Notes under the pieces: model-generated
The model's input: the letters and a program-made list of their open reading frames with translations, nothing else
Database searches by the model: none
What the model was told of the DNA's origin: nothing
Assembly: GCA_965224065.1 (NCBI GenBank)
Contig: CBDCYF010000005.1
Location: 2,790,001-2,854,000 of the forward strand
Length of the DNA: 64,000 nt
Origin: JAOTZA01 sp965224065
GTDB lineage: Bacteria > Acidobacteriota > Thermoanaerobaculia > Multivoradales > JAHEKO01
Direction of reading: 5' to 3'
Made by a program: the position numbers and the translations under genes
Part shown: one piece after another, positions 15,713-24,542 of the stretch
How the letters are laid out: every line of letters begins with the position of its first letter
How positions within the stretch are numbered: position 1 is the stretch's first letter

Positions 15713-16477
15713 TTGGCGTTCAAAGACTACTTTTCGGTCGCCCGCGACTACGCTCGCTACCGGCCGCACTACCCGAAGGAGCTCTTCGAGTTTCTGGCGA
15801 GCCTGGCGCCGGCGAAGCGCGTCGTCTGGGATGTGGGGTCCGGGAGCGGGCAGGCGGCGCAGGCGCTTGTTTCGCACTTCACCCGAGTGGTGGCGACCGA
15901 CCCCAGCCTCAGTCAGTTGGCGCGGGCCGAGTCGAGGGAGATCTCGCGGGTGGCGGTACGCGCCGAGGAGCCTCCCCTGAAGAACTCTTCGATCGACCTG
16001 GTGACGGTGGCCCAAGCCCTCCACTGGTTCGATTTCGATCGGTTCTATGCCGCGGTGCGCCGGGTGACGCGGCCGGGGGCAATCGTTGCGGCCTGGACCT
16101 ACCCGCTGGCCTCGCTCGGCGAAGACGTCGACTCATTGCTCGCGCGTTTTGCTCGCGAGACGGTCGGCGACTACTGGCCACCGGAGCGCCGGCACGTCGA
16201 CCTCGAATACCGCCGGATCCCTTTCCCGTTCGAGAGGATCGAGACGCCGGAGTTCGAGATGACCGCCGAGTGGAGTCTCGACGACCTGCTCGGCTATGCG
16301 GGCACCTGGTCGGCGGTCAACCGGTATAGGCAAGCGACCGGAGACGACCCACTGCCCGATCTGGCCTTGGCGTTGAGAGCGGTTTGGGGCGGCGCCAAAC
16401 GGCGTGCCGTACGTTGGTCTCTGCCGCTTTTTGTGGGACGAGCGCCCGGCGACCGGTCTGGTACGGTTCGCGCGTGA
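15713..16477 (+). CDS. Class I SAM-dependent methyltransferase
   Basis: About 254 aa. FKDYFSVARDYARYRPHYP at the N-terminus, SAM motif I VWDVGSGSGQAA, VVATDPSLSQL, and the post-motif ALHWFDFDRFYA match the YafE/UbiE-like methyltransferase group. The start is uncertain: TTG 15713 fits the usual family N-terminus, but GTG 15686 inside the preceding gene is also in frame; neither has a clear ribosome binding site. Its stop overlaps the next gene (GTGA at 16474). Substrate unknown. Confidence 0.8.
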   Translation: MAFKDYFSVARDYARYRPHYPKELFEFLASLAPAKRVVWDVGSGSGQAAQALVSHFTRVVATDPSLSQLARAESREISRVAVRAEEPPLKNSSIDLVTVAQALHWFDFDRFYAAVRRVTRPGAIVAAWTYPLASLGEDVDSLLARFARETVGDYWPPERRHVDLEYRRIPFPFERIETPEFEMTAEWSLDDLLGYAGTWSAVNRYRQATGDDPLPDLALALRAVWGGAKRRAVRWSLPLFVGRAPGDRSGTVRA

Positions 16478-17172
16478 CCACCCAGCCGCTCGCCGAACCG
16501 GTTCGCCCCGGCGCCGGAAGCGCCCGCGCGAGCTTCATCACCCGGGCCTATGCTCACCTCTTTGGCGCCATCCTGGTGTTTGTCGCCTTCGAGGTGGCGC
16601 TGTTCAAGAGCGGAGCGGCCGAGCGCATTGCCGGCGCCATGCGGCAGGTCCCTTGGGCGCTGATCCTGGGCGCGTTTCTCGTCGTCTCCTGGCTGGCGAG
16701 CCGGATGGCTTACCGGTTGAAGACTCCGGTCGGGCAGTACGCCGGGCTGGGGCTCTACATCGTGGCCAAGGGGCTGATCTTTGTGCCGCTTCTCTACCAT
16801 GCCAACGCCCTGGCTTCCGGAGTGATCGAACAGGCAGCTCAGGTCACGGTCCTGGGTGCCGCGGGTCTCACCTGGGTGGCGTTTGTCAGCCGCAACGACT
16901 TCTCCTCGTTTCGCCCGTTTCTCTATTGGGGCGGGATCATCGCCCTGCTCCTGATCTTGGCGGCGATCCTTTTCGGCTTCCGTCTCGGGACCTGGTTCAG
17001 CGTCGCGATGATCGCGCTCTCGGGGGCGTCGATTCTCTACGACACGGCCAGGATCAAGCGCCGTCGCTATGGAGGTCGCAAGCACGTCGGCGCGGCGTTG
17101 AGCCTCTTTGCCTCGGTGGGGATGATGTTCTGGTACGTGCTGCGAATCACCACACGGCTCCACCGGTCATAG
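16474..17172 (+). CDS. Bax inhibitor-1/YccA family membrane protein
   Basis: 232 aa from GTG at 16474 overlapping the methyltransferase stop. Seven hydrophobic helices follow a short hydrophilic N-terminus (ITRAYAHLFGAILVFVAFE). GLTWVAFVSRNDFSSFRPFL and SGASILYDTARI resemble the BI-1/YccA family (TMBIM), in which acidic residues in late helices gate ion or calcium leak. It is inner-membrane; ion specificity is unknown. Coupled to a methyltransferase, a pairing I cannot explain. Confidence 0.75.
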   Translation: MTTQPLAEPVRPGAGSARASFITRAYAHLFGAILVFVAFEVALFKSGAAERIAGAMRQVPWALILGAFLVVSWLASRMAYRLKTPVGQYAGLGLYIVAKGLIFVPLLYHANALASGVIEQAAQVTVLGAAGLTWVAFVSRNDFSSFRPFLYWGGIIALLLILAAILFGFRLGTWFSVAMIALSGASILYDTARIKRRRYGGRKHVGAALSLFASVGMMFWYVLRITTRLHRS

Positions 17173-17191
17173 CTCGGCGGCGTCTTCGACC

Positions 17192-17803
17192 ATGCTCCCC
17201 GGCGACGATCTCTTTCGCTGGTTTCTTCCAGTGATCCTGCTCGCCAACCTGGCGATCTCGGCGACTTACCGGCGCCGGGCACGGCGGGCCGGGGAGGTCA
17301 TCCAGAGGGGTGCGGAGAGCCCGGGGTTGATCCTCGCCCGAGTCGGGATCGCCCTGCCGACCTTGGCGTTGCTCGTGATCTTCATCGTCGCACCGGGCGC
17401 ACTCGGCTGGTCACGGCTCCCCTTGACCGGTCCCTGGGTATCGATTCGTTGGCTGGGGGCCGGGCTCGGTCTAGCGGCGATCCCGATGGTCTGGTGGACC
17501 CTGTCGAGCCTCGGATCGAACGTCTCGGAGACCGTCCTCACCAAGGAGTCGCACCGGCTCGTCACCAGTGGACCGTACCGTTGGATCCGCCACCCGCTGT
17601 ATACGGCCGGAGCGTTCCTGCTTCTTCCGGGGCTAGCGTTGATGGCGGCGAGCTGGGTGCTTTTGGTGCTGTGCGTCGTGACCGTGGTGGTGGTGAGGCT
17701 CGTCGTCGTGCCCCGCGAGGAGGCGGCACTGGTGGCGAAATTCGGGGTGGACTACGAGTCCTACCGCGCGCGTACCGGGGCTATTGTGCCCCGGTTGCCG
17801 TAG
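17192..17803 (+). CDS. Isoprenylcysteine carboxyl methyltransferase (ICMT)-like membrane protein
   Basis: 203 aa with about five helices. The SAM-binding C-terminal signature is plain: HRLVTSGPYRWIRHPLY, then EEAALVAKFGVDYESYRART. This is the ICMT/PEMT-like family common in bacteria, where targets are unknown (bacteria lack prenylated CaaX proteins), so the enzyme activity is family-level only. It lies 19 nt after the Bax inhibitor-like gene in the same direction. Confidence 0.82.
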   Translation: MLPGDDLFRWFLPVILLANLAISATYRRRARRAGEVIQRGAESPGLILARVGIALPTLALLVIFIVAPGALGWSRLPLTGPWVSIRWLGAGLGLAAIPMVWWTLSSLGSNVSETVLTKESHRLVTSGPYRWIRHPLYTAGAFLLLPGLALMAASWVLLVLCVVTVVVVRLVVVPREEAALVAKFGVDYESYRARTGAIVPRLP

Positions 17804-18163
17804 CTCAGCTTCTGGCCTGGCCAAGCACCTCGGGGCCGCCCTTCGCTCCAGCTCAAGCAGCATCCGCTCCGGGCGGCCCGCTCAGTGCCGGGCTGCCGTA
17901 TCGACCGGTTGCCGTTTCAAGGCGGTCGCCGCGAGGGCCGGCGGAGGCTCCATCAGGGCCGTTTGACCGAGCGCGCGGGTGGACTCTTTGGAAGTCAGAT
18001 TTGGTCCGGCGCGAGGGAAACCGAGGCGCGAGCGGTCGATCGGAGTCTGCTCGGCTCGCGCCGTGCCCTGCGGAGACTTCGCCGGCCTCGTGGCTTACCG
18101 GTGAGGAGGGCCGGGCTCATGGACGGGCTGCTCTGATCCCAGCGGTGACGCGTTCGCCCACGC
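17804..18163. other. Intergenic stretch without a recognisable gene
   Basis: 360 bases between the ICMT-like gene and the convergent trmH. Short open frames exist but their translations are Arg/Gly-rich and match nothing I recognise. No tRNA, repeat array or clear terminator was seen. Confidence 0.5.
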
Positions 18164-18826
18164 TCAGGAGGCGCTCGGTGGGTCGACCGGTTCTCCGTCT
18201 TCGTCGAGCGCCGGATAGGGGAGATCGTGGCGCCGGCAGTAGTCGGCGAGCTTGGGATGCGCCCATTCAAAGAGAGTGCACTCGAACACTTCGGGCTCGA
18301 GTCGAGGCGTGTCGTAGAGCCCCGCCGCCGAGCGCTGCCGGTGCGCCTCGAAGAGGATCACCGCCGCGGCCACCGACACGTTGAGCGATTCCACAAACCC
18401 CGCCATCGGGATCGCGAGTACCTCGTCGACCGCGGCGAGCGCCTCGGCCGTCAACCCGTCCTTCTCCTGACCGAGCAGAAGCGCCGTGGGTTGGGTGAAG
18501 TCGATGTCGCGATAGTCGGTTGCTCCGGCGTCGGGGTGAGCCCCAACGACACGCAAGTCCCTTTCCCGCAGATGTCGGATGGCGTCACCGATCTCACGGT
18601 GAAGCTTGACGTTCACCCACTTGTGGCTGCCACCGGCGCTCACCAGGGACGTTCGCAGCTCCCCGTCGTAGATCACCGCGTGGGCCTCGTACAGACCCAC
18701 CGCGTCGGCGGTGCGCAGAACGGCGGCGAAATTGTGCGGCTTGTGGACGTTCTCGAGCAGAACCGTCAGATCGGGCTGCCTGCGCTCGAGAACGGCGCGC
18801 AGCTTCCGGTAGCGCTCGGGAGTCAT
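18164..18826 (-). CDS. trmH: tRNA (guanosine-2'-O-)-methyltransferase, TrmH family
   Basis: 220 aa from ATG at 18826, where the TrmH-like N-terminus MTPERYRKLRAVLERRQPD begins; the frame extends further upstream but without family similarity. SPOUT knot motifs are clear: NVHKPHNFAAVLRTADAVG, LLLGQEKDGL, and MAGFVESLNVSVAAAV. Length and the N-terminal extension fit TrmH, which 2'-O-methylates G18 of tRNA, better than rRNA-modifying RlmB. The C-terminal segment FEWAHPKLADYCRR also fits. Confidence 0.88.
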   Translation of the reverse strand: MTPERYRKLRAVLERRQPDLTVLLENVHKPHNFAAVLRTADAVGLYEAHAVIYDGELRTSLVSAGGSHKWVNVKLHREIGDAIRHLRERDLRVVGAHPDAGATDYRDIDFTQPTALLLGQEKDGLTAEALAAVDEVLAIPMAGFVESLNVSVAAAVILFEAHRQRSAAGLYDTPRLEPEVFECTLFEWAHPKLADYCRRHDLPYPALDEDGEPVDPPSAS

Positions 18827-18902
18827 GCGTTTTCCACTCGCCACAAACCTCTGGGGCCGGAAGATCGTACTGTAAGATCGAGGCCCCCCACGAAGGACCG
18901 AC

Positions 18903-19610
18903 ATGAGGACCCCCAAGAGGACCCTAAGGATGATGAAAAAAGACAGCCGTTCCACCACACGAGCCCTCGCTTTGACCACGATCGCGGCTTTGGTTCTGCT
19001 CGCTGTACCGGCAAGCCTGACGGCCGGCGGAGGCGGCAGCACTCCCGACCCGGCGCCCAGCCTCGAGACGGTCGAGATGACCGCCCGCGACTACTATGAG
19101 CGTGGCTTGAAAGCGCGCGACAAGGCTTGGGCGCTCGAGGAAAAAGCCGCCGCGGAGCCGGGCAAGGCCGAGAAGCTCCTCAAAAAGGCCGCCAAGGAGT
19201 TCGAGAAGGCCGCCAAGGCGCAGCGCGAGGCGATCAAGTTGGATTCGCGGATGTATCAGGCCCACAGCAGCCTGGGGTACGCGCTCCGCAAGCTTGGCGA
19301 CTATGACGCCTCCATCAAGGCCTACGACACCGCGCTTGCCATCCAGCCGCGCTACAATGAGGCGATCGAGTATCGGGCGGAGGCCTATCTCGGGCTCGGC
19401 CGGCTCGACGAGGCAAAGGAAGCCTACATGCACCTGCTGAGGGCCGACCGCGAACAAGCGGACGATCTCCTGGCGGCGATGCAGAAGTGGGTCGAGGAGA
19501 AGCGGTCGATGGGGGGCGATCAAACTGTCGAGGACTTTGCCGCCTGGGTCGCCGAGCGCAGCGAGCTTGCCGAGCAGACCGCCATGGTGGGCTCGAAGCG
19601 CGACTGGTAG
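18903..19610 (+). CDS. Exported TPR protein
   Basis: 235 aa. ATG at 18903 has AAGGA 5 nt upstream; a later ATG at 18930 would still leave the signal peptide (ALTTIAALVLLAVPASLTAG). The mature part is helical and Lys/Ala-rich, with about three TPR-like repeats (AYSSLGYALRKLGDYDASIK-type pattern at about residues 120-190). Divergent from trmH, with only about 76 nt between starts, so promoters must overlap there. Function unknown; TPRs suggest protein binding in the periplasm. Confidence 0.78.
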   Translation: MRTPKRTLRMMKKDSRSTTRALALTTIAALVLLAVPASLTAGGGGSTPDPAPSLETVEMTARDYYERGLKARDKAWALEEKAAAEPGKAEKLLKKAAKEFEKAAKAQREAIKLDSRMYQAHSSLGYALRKLGDYDASIKAYDTALAIQPRYNEAIEYRAEAYLGLGRLDEAKEAYMHLLRADREQADDLLAAMQKWVEEKRSMGGDQTVEDFAAWVAERSELAEQTAMVGSKRDW

Positions 19611-19656
19611 CGGCGAGTAGCGACTTGCAGCCGCGCGAGGCGATGTGCGGCCGCGG

Positions 19657-20814
19657 ATGAGATCCGACCGACGGGGCTTGCGATGGCGAGCCCCGTTTTG
19701 TTTGTTCGTTCTTCTGACCGCGTGCGCCCCGGGCGAGCGGGCCGAGCTCGCGACTCCGCCGGGCGGCCGCGTCATGCCGTCGCCCTACCGCTGGCAGCTG
19801 CCGCCGGGATTCCCCATGCCGGTGGTGCCCCGAGACAACCCGATGAACCAGGCCAAGGTTGAGCTCGGGCGCCGGCTCTTCTACGACGCCGGGCTCTCGG
19901 GGAACGGAACGCTTTCTTGCGCCGGCTGTCATCGCCAGGAACGCGCTTTCTCGGACGGTTTGGAGGTCGCCAGAGGCTCCACCGGGGAGCTTCACCCGCG
20001 CAATGCGATGAGTCTGACCAACGTGGCCTACAACCGGGCCTTTGCCTGGGCGGATCCGGGGCTCGGCAGCCTCGAAGACCAGGCCCTGGTGCCGATGCTG
20101 AACGAGCACCCGGTCGAGCTGGGCCTGGCGGGGCGGGAACGGGAGCTCCTCGAGCGCTTGGGCTCGGACCCTGTGTACCCGTCACTTTTTGCCGAGGCCT
20201 TTCCGGTTCCCCGGCCGCTGCGCTTTGCTAACGTCGTGCGCGCGATTGCCGCCTTCGAGCGCACGCTTCTTTCGGGCAACTCTCCCTACGATCGTCTCGT
20301 GTTCTGGGATGAGAGAGACGCGCTTTCCCCGAGTGCTTTGCGCGGTATGCGGCTGTTCTTCTCCGAAAGGACCCGGTGCTCCGGTTGCCATGCCGGATTC
20401 AACTTCTCCGGTGCCGTCGCGTTTCGCGGCGGCGAGCGGGTGCCGCTCGAGTTCCACAACACCGGCCTGTTCGATCTCGACGGCCTGGGTGCCTATCCCC
20501 GGCCCAACCGTGGTCTCTTCGAGCACACCAAGCGCCCGCGCGACATGGGTCGCTTCAAGGCGCCGACCTTGCGGAACATCGAGCTCACCGCTCCCTATCT
20601 CCACGACGGAAGCGCCGCGACGCTCGAAGACGTGATCGACAATTATGCCGCCGGGGGCCGGGGAGCCGGCCGGGCCAACCGGTACAAAAGCGAGCTCGTC
20701 GGAGGGTTCGAGATCAGCGCGGTGGAGAAGAGCGATCTCGTCGAGTTTCTGAAGAGCCTGACCGACCGTTCCTTTGTGACCGACCCGCGGTTCTCGGATC
20801 CCTTCTCGGAATAG
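19657..20814 (+). CDS. MbnH/MauG-type di-haem c enzyme, lipoprotein
   Basis: 385 aa. The N-terminus is a lipoprotein signal (VLLTAC). The start of the mature part, YRWQLPPGFPMPVVPRDNPM, and KVELGRRLFYDAGLSGNGT are diagnostic of MbnH-family di-haem enzymes within the cytochrome c peroxidase/MauG superfamily. Two haem motifs are present: CAGCH and CSGCH. HDGSAATLEDVIDNYAAGG closes the domain. Relatives oxidise a tryptophan of a partner protein (MbnP) to kynurenine; no MbnP gene is adjacent here. ATG at 19657 is used rather than the upstream GTG. Confidence 0.88.
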   Translation: MRSDRRGLRWRAPFCLFVLLTACAPGERAELATPPGGRVMPSPYRWQLPPGFPMPVVPRDNPMNQAKVELGRRLFYDAGLSGNGTLSCAGCHRQERAFSDGLEVARGSTGELHPRNAMSLTNVAYNRAFAWADPGLGSLEDQALVPMLNEHPVELGLAGRERELLERLGSDPVYPSLFAEAFPVPRPLRFANVVRAIAAFERTLLSGNSPYDRLVFWDERDALSPSALRGMRLFFSERTRCSGCHAGFNFSGAVAFRGGERVPLEFHNTGLFDLDGLGAYPRPNRGLFEHTKRPRDMGRFKAPTLRNIELTAPYLHDGSAATLEDVIDNYAAGGRGAGRANRYKSELVGGFEISAVEKSDLVEFLKSLTDRSFVTDPRFSDPFSE

Positions 20815-20837
20815 GGCCGAGACCCCGCAGTCGATCG

Positions 20838-21004
20838 CGGGCGGGGGCAAGCCCCGCCCCTACATCATCTGTGTTGGCATTCCGTGGCGGACGGGACGCC
20901 CCCACGTCGCTAACGCTAGCGGGCGGGGGTAAGGTCGTCCCCTACACGGTCGTTTCTATCCTGACGGGAAGACCCAATGTAGGGGCGGGGCTTGCCCCCG
21001 CCCG
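20838..21004. repeat. 28-bp perfect inverted repeat with a degenerate middle copy
   Basis: A 28-base sequence at 20838-20865 (beginning CGGGCGGGGGCAAGCC) is repeated exactly in inverse orientation at 20977-21004. A third, diverged direct copy lies at 20921-20947 (GGGCGGGGGTAAGG). Each copy is itself nearly palindromic (GGGGCAAGCCCC core). The 167-bp unit separates the convergent di-haem enzyme and outer-membrane protein genes. It looks like an intergenic REP/MITE-type element and could also fold as a bidirectional terminator. Confidence 0.75.
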
Positions 21005-21020
21005 TTTTCCTTGTCTGCCC

Positions 21021-21743
21021 TCAGAAGCTCCAGGTGAGACCCGCCGACAGCGTGCGCCCCGAAAGGTCGAGCTCGCCCAACCCTGCGAAGTCTTCCTCCA
21101 GGTCGGCCTCGGCGCGCTGCCAGCGTCCCTCGGCAAAGAGCGAGACACTGCGCGCCACCGGCACCTCGAGTCCCGCCTGCACGTAGTAGCCGAGAGTCGC
21201 GCCCTCTTCTTCGAACGCGTCGAAGAAGACTTCGGGCGCTGCCAGCGAGAAGTCGATGAAATCGCCGAACTCCGCCAGTCGCCAGGCGAACAGGCCGCCA
21301 CCGGCTCCCACATAGGGCACGATCGAGCTGTCCCGTCGCGCGAGATGAAACAGCAGGCCCAGGTTCAGAGTGGCGACGTCCAGTTCGGTGGTGTGAAAGA
21401 TGTCGTTGCCGAACTCGTCGACAAAATTACGGTAGGCCAGGTCGCTACTGCCCCCGAAGGCGCTTCCCGAGACCACAACACCCAGCCGATCGCTCAGAAA
21501 CCGGGTGTATTCGATACCCACAAGGGCGTCGTCGAAACTGTCGGCGTCACCGTTGAAATCAAAGTTCAGATCCTCCCAGTACGAGGACTCACCACGCGGC
21601 TCGAGAACGCCAAGCTGCAGACGCATGGCTTGGGTCTCGCCCCACAGTCCGCGCGACGATCCCTGGTGACCGGCCCAGCTCGGGGACACGGCGAAGATCG
21701 TCAACGCCGGCAGGATCAAGAGGAGTAGCTTGTAACGTTTCAT
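21021..21743 (-). CDS. Outer-membrane beta-barrel protein
   Basis: 240 aa. ATG at 21743 has GGAGGT 6 nt upstream. A Sec signal peptide (LLLLILPALTIFAVSPSWA) is followed by alternating amphipathic strands, ending in Phe (LSAGLTWSF), the typical C-terminal signal for outer-membrane insertion. VPYVGAGGGLFAWRL is a common small-barrel (OmpW/OmpA-like) motif. About eight strands are likely. It faces the MbnH-like gene across the inverted repeat. Function unknown. Confidence 0.75.
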   Translation of the reverse strand: MKRYKLLLLILPALTIFAVSPSWAGHQGSSRGLWGETQAMRLQLGVLEPRGESSYWEDLNFDFNGDADSFDDALVGIEYTRFLSDRLGVVVSGSAFGGSSDLAYRNFVDEFGNDIFHTTELDVATLNLGLLFHLARRDSSIVPYVGAGGGLFAWRLAEFGDFIDFSLAAPEVFFDAFEEEGATLGYYVQAGLEVPVARSVSLFAEGRWQRAEADLEEDFAGLGELDLSGRTLSAGLTWSF

Positions 21744-21977
21744 CATCGCACCTCCGTTCGGGCTTTGGCCCGCGGGAGGTAAGAGCAACGGCGGTGCCAG
21801 TCCCGGAAATCCAAAGCGGCGATGGGCTTTTTTCGTGACGGCGTTCTGACCGACGAGGCGCGGCCGCCCTTTCGAGGGGACGGCGGTGTCCGGGCGCCGC
21901 CGCGCCCGGACACAGATCGCTGAGGCGATACAATTGCTCTATCGAGGAGTAGGGGCTATCTTTCCAACGGAGAACCG

Positions 21978-23282
21978 ATGAGAGTTCTGGTTGTCGGGAG
22001 CGGGGGGCGCGAGCACGCGCTGTGCTGGAAGCTGGCGCAGAGTCCGGATCTGGGCGAGTTGTTTTGCGCCCCGGGAAATCCGGGGGTCGACGCGGTGGCG
22101 GACCGGGTGCCGATCGCCGCGGACGAGGTTCAGAGGCTCGCCGACTTTGCCGCGGACCTCAAGATCGATCTCACCGTGGTGGGGCCCGAGCTACCCCTCA
22201 CGCTCGGGATCGTTGACGAATTTGCGACTCGCGGGCTGCCGATCTTCGGTCCGTCTCGCGAGGCCGCCCGGCTGGAGGGGAGCAAGGTCTTTGCAAAGCA
22301 CTTCATGCGGGACCATGGCATTCCAACGGCCGCCTTTGAGGTCGCGCTGGATGCCGGCCAGGCAAAAAAGGCGGCAAAAAAGCTCGGCCTCCCGGTAGTG
22401 CTCAAGGCCGACGGCCTGGCCGGTGGCAAGGGGGTCGTGATCCCGCGCAACAAAAAGGAGCTTTCGGCGGCGCTCGATCTCTTCTTCGCCGAGCGGAAAT
22501 TCGGTGCCGCCGGCTCCCAGGTGGTCGTCGAAGAGCATCTGGAGGGCGAGGAAGTGTCGTTGATGGCGATCGTCGACGGCCAACGATTGCTGCCCCTGGC
22601 GACGAGCAAGGACTACAAGCGGATCGGTGACGGCGACGAAGGTCCCAACACCGGGGGCATGGGTGCCCACAGTCCGTCGGGTGTGCTGCCCGCAGCCGAC
22701 GCCAAGCAGATCCTCGATCAAGTGATGCGTCCGGTGATCACCGGTATGGCGGCCAAGGGGAGTCCGTTTCGCGGGTTTCTTTACGCGGGGTTGATGCTCA
22801 CCGCCGAGGGGCCTCGGGTGCTCGAATTCAACGCCCGGCTGGGCGACCCCGAGGCTCAGCCGATCATGATGCGTCTGGCCGATGACCTGCTGCCGGTCTT
22901 GGCTCGGGGCGCCACCGGCTCGTTCGAGTCCACGCGGCTGGGCTTTCACAAGGCGGCTGCGGCCTGCGTCGTCCTCGCAGCGGCCGGCTACCCGGGGTCG
23001 CCGCAAGTGGGGGAGCCGATTCGCGGTCTCGAAGCGGCTTCGCGACACGACGGCGTGGAAGTGTTCCACGCGGGAACCCGGCTCGAAGGCGAAGAGGTGG
23101 TGACGGCGGGGGGGAGAGTTCTCAACGTTTGCGCCACGGGCGCCGATCTCCGGGGTGCGTTGCGCCGTGCTTACCAAGCGGCGGAGGAAATACGTTGGGA
23201 GCACAAAGTGTTTCGAACGGATATCGGGCGCCGGGTCCTGGAATTGATCGAAAGCCCGGGTGGATCGGGCGCGCAACATTGA
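21978..23282 (+). CDS. purD: Phosphoribosylamine-glycine ligase
   Basis: 434 aa, complete. The N-terminus MRVLVVGSGGREHALCWKL, the ATP-grasp segments KADGLAGGKGVV and EEVSLMAIVDG, NTGGMGAHSPSG, and VLEFNARLGDPEAQ are those of GAR synthetase (PurD), which makes glycinamide ribonucleotide in purine synthesis. GGAG sits 5 nt before the ATG. No other purine gene is adjacent. Cytosolic. Confidence 0.97.
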   Translation: MRVLVVGSGGREHALCWKLAQSPDLGELFCAPGNPGVDAVADRVPIAADEVQRLADFAADLKIDLTVVGPELPLTLGIVDEFATRGLPIFGPSREAARLEGSKVFAKHFMRDHGIPTAAFEVALDAGQAKKAAKKLGLPVVLKADGLAGGKGVVIPRNKKELSAALDLFFAERKFGAAGSQVVVEEHLEGEEVSLMAIVDGQRLLPLATSKDYKRIGDGDEGPNTGGMGAHSPSGVLPAADAKQILDQVMRPVITGMAAKGSPFRGFLYAGLMLTAEGPRVLEFNARLGDPEAQPIMMRLADDLLPVLARGATGSFESTRLGFHKAAAACVVLAAAGYPGSPQVGEPIRGLEAASRHDGVEVFHAGTRLEGEEVVTAGGRVLNVCATGADLRGALRRAYQAAEEIRWEHKVFRTDIGRRVLELIESPGGSGAQH

Positions 23283-23426
23283 CGGTGTCCGTGGGGATTG
23301 CCATAATGAACTCACCGATTGCGCACAGTCGCTCAGTCGAGTCGCGAGGGTGTGGGGCCCGCGAAGCCGGGCCGGTTTGAGCGCTGAGGCGTTGTCACCT
23401 CCGAACCGGAAGAGCTCATACCAACG

Positions 23427-24155
23427 ATGTCGGGTTGCCAGGGTTGCTCCTTCAAGGGCATGTCCACCGCGATCGAGGACAACTTTGTCGGCGTCCGTTT
23501 TCGCGAGGAAACCAATCTGACCCTGTGCGCCACGGGCGGCAAGATCTTCGGCCGCGGGGACCGGGTCATCGTGGAGCTCGAGCACGGGCCGGCATACGGC
23601 CGGGTCGAGAAGTCCCCGATGCCGGTGTTCAAACCCTGCCAGAAATCGAGCGCCAGCCGCATCGTCCGCGAGGCGACCGACGACGACAGCCAACTGCTCG
23701 ACCGGCAGCAGACGAACGAGCAATCGGGCCGGCTTTTTTGCCGCGAACGGGCGCGAGAGCTGGGGCTCGATCTCAAGGTCTCACGTGTCGATTTCTCGCT
23801 GGACGGAAAATCGGCGGTTTTCTACTTCACCGCCAACGGTCGGGTGGATTTTCGCCGGCTGGTCAGCGATCTGTCCCGCCGCTTCTCGGCTCGGGTGCGC
23901 ATGGTGCAGGTCGGCTCGCGCGACGAAGCGGGCCTGATTGGCGGAATCGGGGTGTGCGGAAAAACACTTTGTTGCTCGACGTGGCTCAAGGACTTCCGTC
24001 CGATCTCGATACAGATGGCGAAACGTCAGAACCTGAGCCTCAACCCGTCGAAAATCTCCGGCCAATGCGGCAGGCTTTTGTGCTGCCTGGCCTACGAAGA
24101 CGACCAGTACAAGCAACCGCCCAAGAGAAAACCGCGAGCGCAACCCGATGCCTAG
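23427..24155 (+). CDS. ricT: PSP1 domain protein, RicT/YaaT family
   Basis: 242 aa. The PSP1 fold is clear: VVELEHG-type strand, FTANGRVDFRRLVSDLSRRF, then RMVQVGSRDEA, followed by two Cys clusters CGKTLCC and CGRLLCC and NPSKISG. In Bacillus RicT, with RicA and RicF, binds Fe-S clusters and steers RNase Y. Here an extra N-terminal CQGCSF could add ligands. No ricA or ricF is nearby. An Hfq-like gene follows 21 nt later, so both probably serve RNA metabolism. Confidence 0.85.
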   Translation: MSGCQGCSFKGMSTAIEDNFVGVRFREETNLTLCATGGKIFGRGDRVIVELEHGPAYGRVEKSPMPVFKPCQKSSASRIVREATDDDSQLLDRQQTNEQSGRLFCRERARELGLDLKVSRVDFSLDGKSAVFYFTANGRVDFRRLVSDLSRRFSARVRMVQVGSRDEAGLIGGIGVCGKTLCCSTWLKDFRPISIQMAKRQNLSLNPSKISGQCGRLLCCLAYEDDQYKQPPKRKPRAQPDA

Positions 24156-24176
24156 AGTTTCGCCGACGGGGGAACT

Positions 24177-24515
24177 ATGTCGAACCGTAAGCTGATCCGG
24201 CCGGATCTCAACGAAATGAGAAAAGACAGCACCTCACGCGCCGTGCGCCGCAAACAGGCGCCACCCGAGCAGACCAACGCCGAGGAGTTCTACTACCTCA
24301 AGCAGATGGCGGCACGGACCCCGATGGTGGTGGTGTTGACCGACGACACCGAGCTGCGGGGCTGGATCGAGTGGTACGACAAAAACGCCATCAAACTCAA
24401 CCGCCATCACGAGCCCAACCTCTTGCTCCGCAAGGCCAGCATCCGGTACATGTTCAAAGAAGAAGAGCTCAAGCGGCGGCGGAAACGGTCGGGGTCTGGG
24501 TCTTCCTCGGGCTAG
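24177..24515 (+). CDS. Hfq-like Sm-fold RNA-binding protein with N-terminal extension
   Basis: 112 aa. Residues 38-95 resemble Hfq: Sm1-like VVVLTDDTELRGWIEWYDKNAIKLNR and Sm2-like LLRKASIRYMF, with the usual KH motif replaced by RY. An N-terminal extension of about 37 basic residues and a C-terminal Arg/Ser/Gly tail are extra. GGGGGAACT precedes the ATG. It is probably a hexameric RNA chaperone, but the diverged Sm2 site means RNA binding may differ. It follows ricT and precedes pdxA by 27 nt. Confidence 0.7.
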   Translation: MSNRKLIRPDLNEMRKDSTSRAVRRKQAPPEQTNAEEFYYLKQMAARTPMVVVLTDDTELRGWIEWYDKNAIKLNRHHEPNLLLRKASIRYMFKEEELKRRRKRSGSGSSSG

Positions 24516-24542
24516 CCGGCTGCCCGGGCGGCGCGCTCGCTC

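Noticed and set aside
22191..23723. Minus-strand open frame opposite purD
   Set aside because: purD has every expected motif on the plus strand; the antisense frame has none and crosses the intergenic gap.
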